DNA from: Streptomyces spectabilis
GTDB lineage: Bacteria > Actinomycetota > Actinomycetes > Streptomycetales > Streptomycetaceae
DNA length: 64,000 nucleotides
Direction: 5' to 3'
Assembly (NCBI RefSeq): GCF_008704795.1
Contig: NZ_CP023690.1
Coordinates: forward strand, 7,636,501-7,700,500
Each line of letters opens with the position of its first letter. Within the stretch, counting starts at the first letter, position 1. The notes beneath the pieces were generated by a model that ran no database searches, was not told the DNA's origin, and worked only from the letters and a program-made list of their open reading frames with translations. Below, one piece after another: positions 18,045-26,973 of this stretch. The position numbers and the translations under genes were made by a program.

Positions 18045-19168
18045 CCGCCGCCACGCCGTCGGGGGCCCGGCCGCAGGCGCCGCCCCCGGAGCCGCCCTGG
18101 GCGCTGCTCGCCGAGCTGACGCACGGCTGCCCGCTGCGCTGCTCCTATTGCTCCAATCCGACCAAACTGGTCGGTCGGTCAGCAGAGTTGTCCGGTGCGG
18201 AGTGGGCCGACGTCTTTCTGCAGGCCGGTGACCTGGGCGTCGTCCAGACCCATCTGTCCGGCGGCGAGCCGCTGTTGCGCCGCGATCTGCCGGAGATCGT
18301 CGCCGCGGCCGACGGCGCGGGGATCCACACCCAGCTCGTCACGAGCGGCGTCGGCCTGCACGAGGCCCGGCTCGCCGCGCTCCTGGCGGCGGGCCTGCGC
18401 AGCGTGCAGCTGTCCGTGCAGCACACCGACCCGGACGCCGCCCGGCGTATCGCCGGGGCGCGGGCGTCCGGCGCCAAGGAGCGGGCGGCCCGTCTGGTCC
18501 GCGCGGCCGGACTGCCGCTCGGCCTGAACGTGGTCCTGCACCGCGCCAACCTGGACGCGCTCGACGCCCTCGTGGAACTCGGCCTGGCCTGGGGCGCGGA
18601 GCGGATCGAGCTGGCCAACACCCAGTTCTACGGCTGGGCCCTGCGCAACCGCGACGCGCTCCTTCCGCACCCCGAGCAGGTGGCCCGCGCCCGCGCCACC
18701 GTCGAGCGGTGGCGGGCCGACCTCGCCGGGCGCATGGAGCTGGTGTGGGTGGCGCCCGACTACGTCGACGCCACCGCCAAGCCGTGCATGGGCGGCTGGG
18801 GCGCGGTGTCCCTGACCGTCGCGCCCGACGGCACGGTCCTGCCCTGCCCCGCCGCCGCCGAGCTGCTCGGCGCGGCCGCCCCCAGCGTGCGGGACCGGCC
18901 GCTCGACTGGATCTGGCGGGAATCGCCCGCCTTCACGCGCTACCGGGGCGAGGCCTGGATGCCCGAGCCCTGCCGCTCCTGCGACCTGCGGACGGTCGAC
19001 TTCGGCGGCTGCCGCTGCCAGGCGTACGCCCTCACGGGCGACGCCGCCCGTACGGACCCCGCCTGCTCGCGCTCGCCCGACCACGGGATCGTGCGCGCCC
19101 TCGTCGACGCCGCGCGGGAGCCCGCGCAGACCGCGGGCGGCTACGCCTACCGCGAAGGAGGATCATGA
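18041..19168 (+). CDS. pqqE: PqqE, radical-SAM PqqA peptide cyclase
   Basis: Codes for 375 residues. The radical-SAM cluster motif is CPLRCSYC (Cys30, Cys34, Cys37), followed by LSGGEPLLRRD. A C-terminal SPASM domain supplies auxiliary Fe-S ligands: KPCMGGWG, LPCPAAAE, then CRSCDLRTVDFGGCRC. It forms the carbon-carbon bond between Glu and Tyr of PqqA. Its last codons overlap the ATG of the GH105 gene (ATGA), showing that the sugar genes are co-expressed with PQQ synthesis. Confidence 0.94.
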   Translation: MTAATPSGARPQAPPPEPPWALLAELTHGCPLRCSYCSNPTKLVGRSAELSGAEWADVFLQAGDLGVVQTHLSGGEPLLRRDLPEIVAAADGAGIHTQLVTSGVGLHEARLAALLAAGLRSVQLSVQHTDPDAARRIAGARASGAKERAARLVRAAGLPLGLNVVLHRANLDALDALVELGLAWGAERIELANTQFYGWALRNRDALLPHPEQVARARATVERWRADLAGRMELVWVAPDYVDATAKPCMGGWGAVSLTVAPDGTVLPCPAAAELLGAAAPSVRDRPLDWIWRESPAFTRYRGEAWMPEPCRSCDLRTVDFGGCRCQAYALTGDAARTDPACSRSPDHGIVRALVDAAREPAQTAGGYAYREGGS

Positions 19169-20355
19169 AACGTCCCGGCATATCCGTGGCGGCGTGCGCC
19201 CTCGCCCTCGCCGGGCTCGTGGGGCTCGCCCCCGCGGCCCCGGCCGCCCCCTCCACGGCCCCGGCCGCGGCTCCCGGGGCGCGGGCGGGCGCGGAGGACT
19301 GGTCCGCCGCCCTGGTCGAGTCCACGATGACCCGCCACACCCCGGCGTCCATCGGCGGCTGGTCGTACCCCGTCGGGCTCTATCTCTACGGCCAGTACCG
19401 CACGTACCTGCGCACCGGCGACGAGCGGTATCTGACGTACGTCAAGCAGTACGTCGACCGGTTCGTCGACCAGGACGGGAACACCGCGCAGAAGTACAAC
19501 AGCCTCGACAGCATGCAGGCCGGGCGGCTCCTGGTGGCCCTGCACCACGAGACGGGCGAGGACCGCTACCGGATCGCCGCACGGAAGATCCGCGACCGGC
19601 TGAGGACGTACCCGCGCACGGCGGACGGCGGCTTCTGGCACGCCGACACCGCGAGCCGCGCGCACCAGCTCTGGTCGGACGGCGTGTACATGGTGACCCC
19701 GTTCCTCGTCGAGTACGGCGCGGAGTTCGACGACGAGGCGTACACCGACCGCGAGGCCGTCGAGCAGCTCACCACGTACGCCCGTCGCCTCCAGGCGGAC
19801 AACGGCCTGTTCCAGCACGCCTTCGACGCGTCGCGCACCGCCGTCTGGGCCGACAAGGAGACCGGCCGCGCTCCCGAGCAGTGGTGCCGGGCCATCGGCT
19901 GGTACGCGATGGCCGCTGTCGACGTCCTCGACGCCACCCCGAAGGACCGGCCGGGCCGCGACCGGCTCGTCGGCGTCGTGCGGAAGCTCGCTGCGGGCAT
20001 CGCCCGCACCCAGGACCCGGCCACCGGCCGCTGGTTCCAGGTCGTCGACAAGGGCGCCCGTGAAGGGAACTGGACCGAGACGTCCTGCTCCAGCATGTTC
20101 ACCTACGCCCTCTCGCGCGCCGCCGAGAAGGGCTATGTCTCCGCGGCGTACCGCGAGGTCGCCCGGCGCGGCCACCGGGGCGTCCTGGAGCGGATCTCGC
20201 GCGGCGCCGACGGCCTGACCGACCTGACCGGCATCTCCATCGGCACGAACGTCGGCGACTACGCCTTCTACGTCGCCCGGCCCCGGCAGACCAACGACTT
20301 CCACGGTCTCGGCGCCTTCCTGCTCATGCACGAACAGCTGCGGAAACAGAGGTGA
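19165..20355 (+). CDS. Secreted GH105-type unsaturated glycosyl hydrolase
   Basis: Codes for 396 residues. A signal peptide (residues about 1-30, MKRPGISVAACALALAGLVG then an Ala-rich cut region) implies export. The alpha/alpha-barrel belongs to glycoside hydrolase family 105/88, which removes unsaturated uronic acids from lyase products such as rhamnogalacturonan. Typical segments are FVDQDGNTAQKYNSLDSMQAGR, FWHADTASRAHQLWSDGVYM (with the likely catalytic Asp), and WCRAIGWYAMAAVDVL. AAGGAGG precedes the ATG, which overlaps the pqqE stop. Together with the next gene it suggests breakdown of an acidic polysaccharide. Confidence 0.85.
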   Translation: MKRPGISVAACALALAGLVGLAPAAPAAPSTAPAAAPGARAGAEDWSAALVESTMTRHTPASIGGWSYPVGLYLYGQYRTYLRTGDERYLTYVKQYVDRFVDQDGNTAQKYNSLDSMQAGRLLVALHHETGEDRYRIAARKIRDRLRTYPRTADGGFWHADTASRAHQLWSDGVYMVTPFLVEYGAEFDDEAYTDREAVEQLTTYARRLQADNGLFQHAFDASRTAVWADKETGRAPEQWCRAIGWYAMAAVDVLDATPKDRPGRDRLVGVVRKLAAGIARTQDPATGRWFQVVDKGAREGNWTETSCSSMFTYALSRAAEKGYVSAAYREVARRGHRGVLERISRGADGLTDLTGISIGTNVGDYAFYVARPRQTNDFHGLGAFLLMHEQLRKQR

Positions 20356-20362
20356 GCCGGGC

Positions 20363-21157
20363 ATGACCCCGTCGCGAAGGACCGTCCTGGGCGCGGCACT
20401 CGGCGCCGGAGCGGGCGCGGCCGCCACCGCCGCCGGGGTGCCGTCCGCCGTGGCCGCGCCCGCCGCCGCGTGGCAGCTGCGCTGGTCGCCGTCCGCCCGT
20501 GAGGTCGGGACCCGCGCCTTCGAGACCGTGGAGGACGACCGCGCCGACTCGCACCCGGCGGCCAAGCCGCACGTCTTCGCTGACGGCGACAGCTTCCGCT
20601 TCACCCTCCACACCGTGGACCGGGACACCAGCACCGACCGCCAGCGCCAGGAGGTGACCGGCTGCCGCACCGGCGACACGTATCTGAAGTGGCACAAGGG
20701 GCAGACCTGGCGGGTCACCTACCGCATGTTCCTGCCGAGTTCGCTCATGGCGACGACGACGTTCACGCACATCATGCAGATGAAGCAGCCCGGCGCGGGC
20801 AGCGCGCCGATCGTCGTGCAGTCGCTGCGCCGCTCCGGCGGCCGACAGACCATCGAGCTGAAGGTCTTCGAGCAGGACGTCCTGGTCGGCCGCACCGACC
20901 TGGAGCCGCTGCACGACCGGTGGACCGACGTCGACTTCCGGATCACGATCGGCGACGGCTCGTCGGGCTCCGTGCGCTGGATCCTGGGGAGCGGTGGCAC
21001 GACGGTCGTCGACACGACGAAGTCCGGTGTGGACACCTTCCTCGCCGACCGGGTGCGGCCCAAGTGGGGCATCTACCGCTCGCTCGGCGACACCTCCGGC
21101 TCGATCCGGGACACCTACATGCTCCTGACCGGCATGCGCGCCTACCAATTCGTCTGA
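20363..21157 (+). CDS. Tat-exported polysaccharide-lyase-like jelly-roll protein
   Basis: Codes for 264 residues. A Tat signal (SRRTVLG then a hydrophobic Ala/Gly stretch, residues about 4-32) implies export as a folded protein. The rest has the concanavalin-like pattern of PF14099-type polysaccharide lyases: KWHKGQTWRVTYRMFLP, FTHIMQMKQPG, and the closing KWGIYRSLGDTSGSIRDTY. Lyases of this group cut uronate-containing chains by beta-elimination, producing the unsaturated ends that the upstream GH105 enzyme would remove. Substrate not determinable. Confidence 0.72.
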   Translation: MTPSRRTVLGAALGAGAGAAATAAGVPSAVAAPAAAWQLRWSPSAREVGTRAFETVEDDRADSHPAAKPHVFADGDSFRFTLHTVDRDTSTDRQRQEVTGCRTGDTYLKWHKGQTWRVTYRMFLPSSLMATTTFTHIMQMKQPGAGSAPIVVQSLRRSGGRQTIELKVFEQDVLVGRTDLEPLHDRWTDVDFRITIGDGSSGSVRWILGSGGTTVVDTTKSGVDTFLADRVRPKWGIYRSLGDTSGSIRDTYMLLTGMRAYQFV

Positions 21158-21189
21158 GCCGCCCCCGACCCCCCTCACAGGAGGCACCC

Positions 21190-22290
21190 ATGCACCGCAA
21201 GAGCAGGCCGACCGCCCGGAGGGTGGCCCTCGCCGCCAGTGCCGTCCTCACCGCGGGACTCCTGGCCCAGGTCCCCCCGGCGGCGGCCGCGCCGCCCGCC
21301 CCGGCCGGCGAGCCCACCGGCGTCAAGACCATCTCGAACGGCTGGACCATCCCGTGGGGCACCTCCTGGCTGCCCGACGGCTCGTCCGCGCTCGTCACCG
21401 AGCGGGACGGCTTCGGCGTCTGGTCGGTGTCGGCCGACGGCTCCGCGAAGAAGCGGGTCGGCACGGTACCCGAGGCGCAGACCACCGGCGGCGAGGGCGG
21501 CCTCATGGGCGTCGCCGTCGACCCGCAGTGGGCGACCAACCACTACGTCTACGTCATGCACACCGCGGCCGAGGGCAACCGCATCGCCCGCATGACCTAC
21601 GACGGCTCCTCGCTCGGCGGCTACAAGGTCCTGGTCAAGGGCATCAAGAAGGCCAAGTACCACAACGGCGGCCGCCTCGCCTTCGGCCCCGACGGGCTGC
21701 TGTACGCCACCACCGGCGACGCGCAGGACCGCAAGCTCGCCCAGGACAAGGACTCCCTCAACGGCAAGATCCTGCGCCTGACCCGCGACGGCGAGCCCGC
21801 CCCCGGCAACCCCTTCGGCACGCTCGTCTACAGCCTGGGCCACCGCAACCCGCAGGGCATCGCCTTCGACCCGCAGGGCCGTCTGTGGGAGGCCGAGCTG
21901 GGCGACGCCACCAGGGACGAGCTGAACCTCATCAAGCCCGGCAGGAACTACGGCTGGCCCACCTGCGAGGGCAACTGCAACGTGTCCGGGATGACCAACC
22001 CCAAGAAGACCTGGGGCGTCGCCGAGGCCTCACCGAGCGGCGTCGCCGTCGTCGACGGGGCCGTCTACATGGCGGCCCTCAAAGGCGAACGCCTGTGGCG
22101 CGTCCCCATCAACGCCGACAGCGAGAACGTCGGCTCCGCCAAGGCGTTCTACGTCGGCCAGTACGGCCGCCTGCGCGCGGTGACGACCGTGCCCGGCGCG
22201 AAGGCGCTGTGGCTGTCCACGACCAACGCCGACAACAACGGCGGTCAGCCCGACGGCGCGGACAAGATCTTCCGCGTCTCCATCGGCTGA
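21190..22290 (+). CDS. Secreted PQQ-dependent soluble sugar dehydrogenase (GSDH family)
   Basis: Codes for 366 residues. After a signal peptide (about 1-35) comes a six-bladed beta-propeller of the soluble glucose/sorbosone dehydrogenase family. The PQQ/catalytic signatures are GGEGGLMGVAVDP, KYHNGGRLAFGPDGLLYATTGD (the His is the proton acceptor in sGDH), and SLGHRNPQGIAFDP, followed by a Cys pair (CEGNC). It is the natural consumer of the PQQ made by the operon it terminates. Spacing of 32 bases from the previous stop, with AGGAGG before the ATG, fits the same transcript. Confidence 0.87.
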   Translation: MHRKSRPTARRVALAASAVLTAGLLAQVPPAAAAPPAPAGEPTGVKTISNGWTIPWGTSWLPDGSSALVTERDGFGVWSVSADGSAKKRVGTVPEAQTTGGEGGLMGVAVDPQWATNHYVYVMHTAAEGNRIARMTYDGSSLGGYKVLVKGIKKAKYHNGGRLAFGPDGLLYATTGDAQDRKLAQDKDSLNGKILRLTRDGEPAPGNPFGTLVYSLGHRNPQGIAFDPQGRLWEAELGDATRDELNLIKPGRNYGWPTCEGNCNVSGMTNPKKTWGVAEASPSGVAVVDGAVYMAALKGERLWRVPINADSENVGSAKAFYVGQYGRLRAVTTVPGAKALWLSTTNADNNGGQPDGADKIFRVSIG

Positions 22291-22293
22291 CCC

Positions 22294-22311
22294 GGGCGGC
22301 GCGGCCCGCCC
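22294..22311. terminator. Hairpin at the end of the PQQ operon
   Basis: GGGCGG (22294-22299) pairs with CCGCCC (22306-22311) across a 6-base loop, exactly between the convergent stops of the sugar dehydrogenase and fadD. It is a weak to moderate bidirectional terminator candidate. Confidence 0.4.
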
Positions 22312-24135
22312 TCAGGGGTAGAGGGCCGCGACCTCGTCCGCGTACGCCTGCTCGATGGCCTTGCGCTTGAGCTTGAGCGAGGGCGTGAGCAGGCCGTGCT
22401 CCTCGGTGAACTGGTGCGCCAGGATCCGGAACGTACGGATCGACTCGGCCTGCGAGACCAGGGTGTTGGCGGCGACCACCGCGCGCCGCACCTCGGTCTC
22501 CAGGTCCGGGTCGCGCACCAGGTCGGCGGGGGTGGGACGGGGCTTGTCGCGCATGGCGAGCCAGTGGTCGACGGCCTCCGCGTCGAGCGTGACGAGCGCC
22601 GCGACGTAGGGGCGGTCGTTGCCGACGACGAGGCACTGCGCGACCAGCGGATGGTCCCGCACCCGCTCCTCCAGCTGGGCGGGGGAGACGCTCTTGCCGC
22701 CGGAGGTCACCAGGATCTCCTTCTTGCGGCCGGTGATCGTGAGGTAGCCGTCCTCGTCGAGGGCGCCCAGGTCGCCGGTCGCGAGCCAGCCGTCGTGCAG
22801 GGCCGCGTCGGTGGCCTTCGGGTCGTTGAGATAGCCCTGGAAGACGTGCGGGCCGCTCAGCCACACCTCCCCGTCGTCCGCGATGTGCACGGTGGTGCCG
22901 GGCACGGCCTGGCCGACGGTGCCGTAGCGGGTGCGCTCGGGCGGGTTGGCGGTCGCGGCGGCCGACGACTCGGTGAGGCCGTAGCCCTCGAAGACGGTGA
23001 CGCCCGCGCCCGCGAAGAACAGGCCGAGGCGCCGGTCCATGCCGGAGCCGCCGGACATCGCGTGCCGCACCCGGCCGCCCATCGTCTCGCGCACCTTGGC
23101 GTACACCAGCTTGTCGAAGAGCTGGTGCTGCATCCGCAGGGCCGTCGAGGGGCCGGGCCCGGTGCCGAAGGCCTTGGCCTCCATCGCGTCGGCGTACTTC
23201 ACCGCCACCTCCACGGCCTTGTCGAACGGGCCCGTCCTGCCCTCCCGTTCGGCCTTGCGCCGGGCCGCGTTGAAGACCTTCTCGAAGATGTACGGCACGG
23301 CGAGGAAGAAGGTGGGCCGGAACGCGGCCAGGTCCGGGAGCAGCTCCGCCGCGCTCAGGCTCGGCTGGTGCCCGAGCTTGACCCGGCCGCGCACCGCGGC
23401 CACCTGCACCATGCGGCCGAAGACGTGCGCGAGCGGCAGGAAGAGCAGCGTCGAGGCCTCGTCGCCGCGCTTGGAGTGGAACACCGGCTCCCAGCGCCGG
23501 ATGACCGTGTCCACCTCGAACATGAAGTTCGCGTGGGTGAGCACACAGCCCTTGGGGCGGCCCGTGGTGCCGGAGGTGTAGATCACGGTGGCGACGGAGT
23601 CGGGCGTGACCGCGCGGCGGTGGCGGTGCACCACCTCGTCGTCCAGGTCGCGGCCCGCCTCGCCGAGCTCGCGCACCGCGTCCTCGTCGAGCTGCCACAG
23701 ACAGCGCAGGAGCGGAAGCCGGTCCACGACCGAGCCGATCGTCATCGCGTGGTCCTCGTGCTCGACCATGGCCGCCGTGACCTCCGCGTCGTGCAGCATC
23801 CAGAAGACCTGCTCGGCCGACGACGTCGGGTAGACGGGGACGACCTGGGCGCCCACGGTCCACAGGGCGAAGTCGAACAGCGTCCACTCGTAGCGGGTGC
23901 GGCACATGATGGCGACCCGGTCGCCGAAGCGCACGCCCCGGGCGAGCAGCCCCTTGGCGAGCGCGAGGACCTCGTCGCGGAACTCCGCCGAGGTCACGTC
24001 CCGCCAGGTGCCGTCGGCGCCCTTGCGCCCGAGCACGACGCGGACCGGATCCTCCAGGGCATGGTCGAAGACGGCGTCGGCAAGGCCGCCCACCCTCGGA
24101 GCCGACGCCAGGGGAGGGTTCGTGAACTCGCGCAA
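22312..24135 (-). CDS. fadD: Long-chain fatty-acid CoA ligase (AMP-forming)
   Basis: Codes for 607 residues of the ANL adenylating superfamily. The AMP-binding loop is IYTSGTTGRPKGCVLTHAN, the adenine-binding motif FEGYGLTESSA, and the hinge region GWLATGDLGALDEDGYLTITGRKKE, followed by the C-terminal lysine region (SLKLKRKAIEQAYADEV). The length and inserts match the FadD15-like bacterial long-chain group. TTG at 24135 is chosen as the start because GGAG lies 6 bases before it and homology (LREFTNPPLASAPRVGGLADAVF) begins here; the longer in-frame region upstream crosses a terminator-like hairpin and lacks homology. Confidence 0.92.
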   Translation of the reverse strand: MREFTNPPLASAPRVGGLADAVFDHALEDPVRVVLGRKGADGTWRDVTSAEFRDEVLALAKGLLARGVRFGDRVAIMCRTRYEWTLFDFALWTVGAQVVPVYPTSSAEQVFWMLHDAEVTAAMVEHEDHAMTIGSVVDRLPLLRCLWQLDEDAVRELGEAGRDLDDEVVHRHRRAVTPDSVATVIYTSGTTGRPKGCVLTHANFMFEVDTVIRRWEPVFHSKRGDEASTLLFLPLAHVFGRMVQVAAVRGRVKLGHQPSLSAAELLPDLAAFRPTFFLAVPYIFEKVFNAARRKAEREGRTGPFDKAVEVAVKYADAMEAKAFGTGPGPSTALRMQHQLFDKLVYAKVRETMGGRVRHAMSGGSGMDRRLGLFFAGAGVTVFEGYGLTESSAAATANPPERTRYGTVGQAVPGTTVHIADDGEVWLSGPHVFQGYLNDPKATDAALHDGWLATGDLGALDEDGYLTITGRKKEILVTSGGKSVSPAQLEERVRDHPLVAQCLVVGNDRPYVAALVTLDAEAVDHWLAMRDKPRPTPADLVRDPDLETEVRRAVVAANTLVSQAESIRTFRILAHQFTEEHGLLTPSLKLKRKAIEQAYADEVAALYP

Positions 24136-24176
24136 TGGTGCTCCTTGTGGCGCTCCGCACAGCGCCGGTGACGGTA

Positions 24177-24210
24177 CCCCACCCCTCTCCCTTCCGGGAG
24201 AGGGGTGGGG
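24177..24210 (-). terminator. 15-bp perfect hairpin between the MFS and fadD genes
   Basis: CCCCACCCCTCTCCC (24177-24191) is perfectly complementary to 24196-24210 with a 4-base TTCC loop. It lies downstream of the MFS gene and upstream of the fadD start, both on the minus strand, so it most likely ends the MFS transcript and leaves fadD with its own promoter. Confidence 0.7.
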
Positions 24211-24339
24211 AACGGGCCGATGGGCACGATCGTCACAGGTCAGCTGGTGAAATGCGGCCACAAGGGGAAGGGCCGGACAGTTTCCTGACGGATGAGTAAG
24301 TTTCGGTGGCGTAATCTCCACCGAATCTGTACGCGGAGG

Positions 24340-25845
24340 TTACGCCTGGAGCTGCTTCTCGGGCCTGCCCCCGGCGGTCCGTTCGGACGCCGCGGGCCGC
24401 CGACCCGCGTCGGCCGACCGCTTGGTCCGGACCATTACGAGGACGGCGACGCCCGCCACGAGGCCGGTGACGCCCGCCGTGAGCGAGGCGCCGTTGAGCC
24501 CGGCCGCGAACGCCTCGCGCACACTGTGCTCCGAGACCGCGCCCCGCACGGCCGCCGCCCCGCCGCCCGCCACCGTGTGCGCGGCGTCGTGGCCGAGCGT
24601 GTCCTGCATCCGGGAGGTCAGGATCGTGCCGAAGACGGCGACGCCGAGGGCGTAGCCGAGCTGCCGGAAGGTGTTCACCGCGCCGCCCGCCATGCCCGCG
24701 TCGCGCGGCTCCACCGCGGCGAGCGCGGCGCCCGCGAGCCCCGGCGAGACCAGACCGGTGCCGACGCCCGCCAGGACCAGGCCCGGCACGAGCGCGCCCC
24801 AGGACGAGCCCGCGTCGAGCACCGCCATCGCGAGGCCGCCCGCGCCGATCAGCAGCAGGCCGACGCCGATGACGTACCGGCCGGGCACCCCGTGCAGGAG
24901 CCGCCCGCCGACCGCCGCCACCACGAACGACGTGGCCGAGAGCGGCACCAGGACGAGGCTGCCGTGCACCGGGCTCATGCCGAGCACCGTCTGGAGCCAG
25001 ATCGAGAGGTAGGGGATCACGCCGAACGCGGCCGCGTTGTAGCCGATCGCGCCGATCAGGACGCCCGTGAACGCGGGCTTGCGCAGCAGCCGCAGATCGA
25101 GCAGCGGATGGGTGGCGCGGCGCTCCACCGCGACGAAGGCGAGCAGCGCGAGCGCCGCCACCGCGAGCGTCACGCCGGTGCGCGCCGAGGTCCAGCCGAC
25201 CGTCGACGCCCGCACCACGCCGAACGTGAGCGCGCCCGCGAACAGCACGAACGTCGCCGTGCCCGCCCAGTCCACGCGCCGCTCCGCGCGCCCGCGCGAC
25301 GGCGGCACCGCGCGCAGCGTCAGCCAGACCGCGGCCACGCTCACGGGCAGATTGACGAAGAAGATCCAGCGCCAGCCGGGCCCCTCGGTGAGCAGCCCGC
25401 CGGCGATCGGCCCGAGCGCGGCGGCGGCGCCGCTCACCGCGCCCCACACCCCGAGCGCCACCGAGCGCTCCTTGCCCTGATAGGCGGCGCCGAGCAGCGG
25501 CAGGGTCGTGGCGAACATCGCGGCGGCCCCGAGCCCCTGCACGGCGCGCGCCGCCACGAGCAGCTCCGCGTCTCCCGCGAGCCCGCAGCCGAGCGAGGCG
25601 AGCGCGAAGACGACGGTGCCCGCGAGCTGCACGCGCCGGTGGCCGATCACGTCGGCGGCGGCGCCCACGCCGAGCAGCAGCGCGGCGAGCGCGAGCGCGT
25701 AGCCGTCGATGACCCACTGCAGATCGCTGAGCGAGGCGTCCAGGGCCCGCGCCATGTCGGGCAGGGCGACGACCACGATCGTCACGTCGAGCAGCAGCAT
25801 GAACGTGCCCAGGCACACCGCGGTCAGCGGCCCCCATGAGCGCAT
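24340..25845 (-). CDS. DHA2-type MFS drug/efflux transporter
   Basis: Codes for 501 residues with about 14 predicted membrane segments, the DHA2 (QacA/EmrB-like) size. The motif-A loop is LLLGVGAAADVIGHRRV, motif C ALGPIAGGLL, and the first segment LLLDVTIVVVALPDM has the antiporter motif D1 (LDxTIVNVALP-like, with Val for Asn). Export of drugs or metabolites driven by protons is expected. ATG at 25845 is chosen for GGGAG upstream. An Lrp-family regulator is divergent and is the likely controller. Confidence 0.88.
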   Translation of the reverse strand: MRSWGPLTAVCLGTFMLLLDVTIVVVALPDMARALDASLSDLQWVIDGYALALAALLLGVGAAADVIGHRRVQLAGTVVFALASLGCGLAGDAELLVAARAVQGLGAAAMFATTLPLLGAAYQGKERSVALGVWGAVSGAAAALGPIAGGLLTEGPGWRWIFFVNLPVSVAAVWLTLRAVPPSRGRAERRVDWAGTATFVLFAGALTFGVVRASTVGWTSARTGVTLAVAALALLAFVAVERRATHPLLDLRLLRKPAFTGVLIGAIGYNAAAFGVIPYLSIWLQTVLGMSPVHGSLVLVPLSATSFVVAAVGGRLLHGVPGRYVIGVGLLLIGAGGLAMAVLDAGSSWGALVPGLVLAGVGTGLVSPGLAGAALAAVEPRDAGMAGGAVNTFRQLGYALGVAVFGTILTSRMQDTLGHDAAHTVAGGGAAAVRGAVSEHSVREAFAAGLNGASLTAGVTGLVAGVAVLVMVRTKRSADAGRRPAASERTAGGRPEKQLQA

Positions 25846-25873
25846 GGTGTTTCTCCCGTTGTCCGGTCCGTAC

Positions 25874-25889
25874 GCCACCGGGTGGTGGC
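25874..25889. promoter_or_regulatory. Inverted repeat between MFS and Lrp genes
   Basis: GCCACC (25874-25879) and GGTGGC (25884-25889) form a perfect palindrome with a GGGT spacer, 29 bases upstream of the MFS start in a 133-base divergent region. It is a plausible operator for the Lrp-type regulator. Confidence 0.35.
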
Positions 25890-25978
25890 TCCGTTGTCGT
25901 ACGATCCGTGGAGGCCGGACGATCGTGACGCCGATGGCGGCGAGGCGGCGGAATCCGACATCTCAGGGGTGCTCATCG

Positions 25979-26950
25979 ATGGAATCCTCCATGCTCGACG
26001 ATCTGGACCGGAAGCTGCTCCAGGCCCTGGAGACCGACGGGCGCGCGCCGTTCAGCAAGATCGCGGCGGTGCTCGGCGTCTCGGACCAGACGATCGCGCG
26101 GCGCTTCCGCCGGCTCACCGCCGAGGGCGGGCTCCGGGTCGTGGTGCTGCGCAACGCCGAGCGGCTCGGCCAGGACCACTGGATGCTCCGGCTGCGCTGC
26201 GCGCCGGACGGCGCCCAGACCATCGCGCAGGCGCTCGCCCGCCGCCCCGACACGTTCTGGGTGGGCCTGGCCTCCGGCGGCACCGAGGTCCTCTGCATGA
26301 CCAAGCCCCGTACCCCCGGGGACCACGACCTGCTGCTCGGCAAGCTGCCGCGCACCCCGCACATCGTGGACATCCGCGCCCACCAGCTCCTCCACACCTT
26401 CTTCGGCGGGCCCCGCGGCTGGCTCGCCAAGCTCGCCCCGCTGAGCGCCGAGCAGCTCGCGGCGCTGACGCCGAAGCTGCCCGCGCCACCCGCGGGACCG
26501 GCACGGATCGCGCCGGAGGACGAACCCCTGGTCGCCGCGCTCGAAGCGGACGGCCGCGCCGGCTACCCCGAACTCCAGCGCGCCACCGGCCTCTCGGAGT
26601 CCACGGTCAAACGCCGCCTGGCCGCGCTCCTGGAGTCCCGGGCGATCTACGTCGACATCGAGTACAGCGCCGAGGACCTCGGCTACCGCTGCGGCGCCAC
26701 CCTGTGGATCACGACGGCCCCCGCCGCCCTGGCCTCCGTCGGCCAGGCCCTGGCCGAGCACGACGAGATCGCCTACGTCGCCGCGACGGCGGGCCCCTCC
26801 AACCTCGTGGCGACGGTCGTCACCCAGGACACGGCGGGCCTGTACGCCTACCTCAGCGGGGCGATCGGCAGCCTGGAGGGCGTACGGCACGTGGAGACGA
26901 CGCCGTATCTGCGCCGCGTGAAGCAACTCACGTACCAACCCACGCGCTAG
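25979..26950 (+). CDS. Lrp/AsnC-family transcription regulator, two-HTH type
   Basis: Codes for 323 residues. Two AsnC-type helix-turn-helix units are present: residues about 5-60 (LDDLDRKLLQALETDGRAPFSKIAAVLGVSDQTIARR) and about 185-240 (ALEADGRAGYPELQRATGLSESTVKRRLAAL), followed by a ligand-binding ferredoxin-like AsnC domain (about 245-320). This tandem layout is common in actinobacteria. ATG at 25979 is preferred over ATG at 25991 because AGGGG lies 9 bases before it. The gene is divergent from the MFS transporter. The effector is not predictable. Confidence 0.85.
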   Translation: MESSMLDDLDRKLLQALETDGRAPFSKIAAVLGVSDQTIARRFRRLTAEGGLRVVVLRNAERLGQDHWMLRLRCAPDGAQTIAQALARRPDTFWVGLASGGTEVLCMTKPRTPGDHDLLLGKLPRTPHIVDIRAHQLLHTFFGGPRGWLAKLAPLSAEQLAALTPKLPAPPAGPARIAPEDEPLVAALEADGRAGYPELQRATGLSESTVKRRLAALLESRAIYVDIEYSAEDLGYRCGATLWITTAPAALASVGQALAEHDEIAYVAATAGPSNLVATVVTQDTAGLYAYLSGAIGSLEGVRHVETTPYLRRVKQLTYQPTR

Positions 26951-26973
26951 GGCCGGTCCCGCGCGGGCAGACC

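Noticed and set aside
18041..19168. Radical-SAM gene as partner of the FxsT-like protein
   Set aside because: Its neighbours pqqA, B, C and D and its SPASM pattern identify PqqE; it is 3 kb from the conflict operon with an unrelated gene between.
24136..24321. N-terminal extension of fadD to an upstream ATG
   Set aside because: The extension spans a 15-bp terminator-like hairpin and has no homology; TTG at 24135 has a proper ribosome site.
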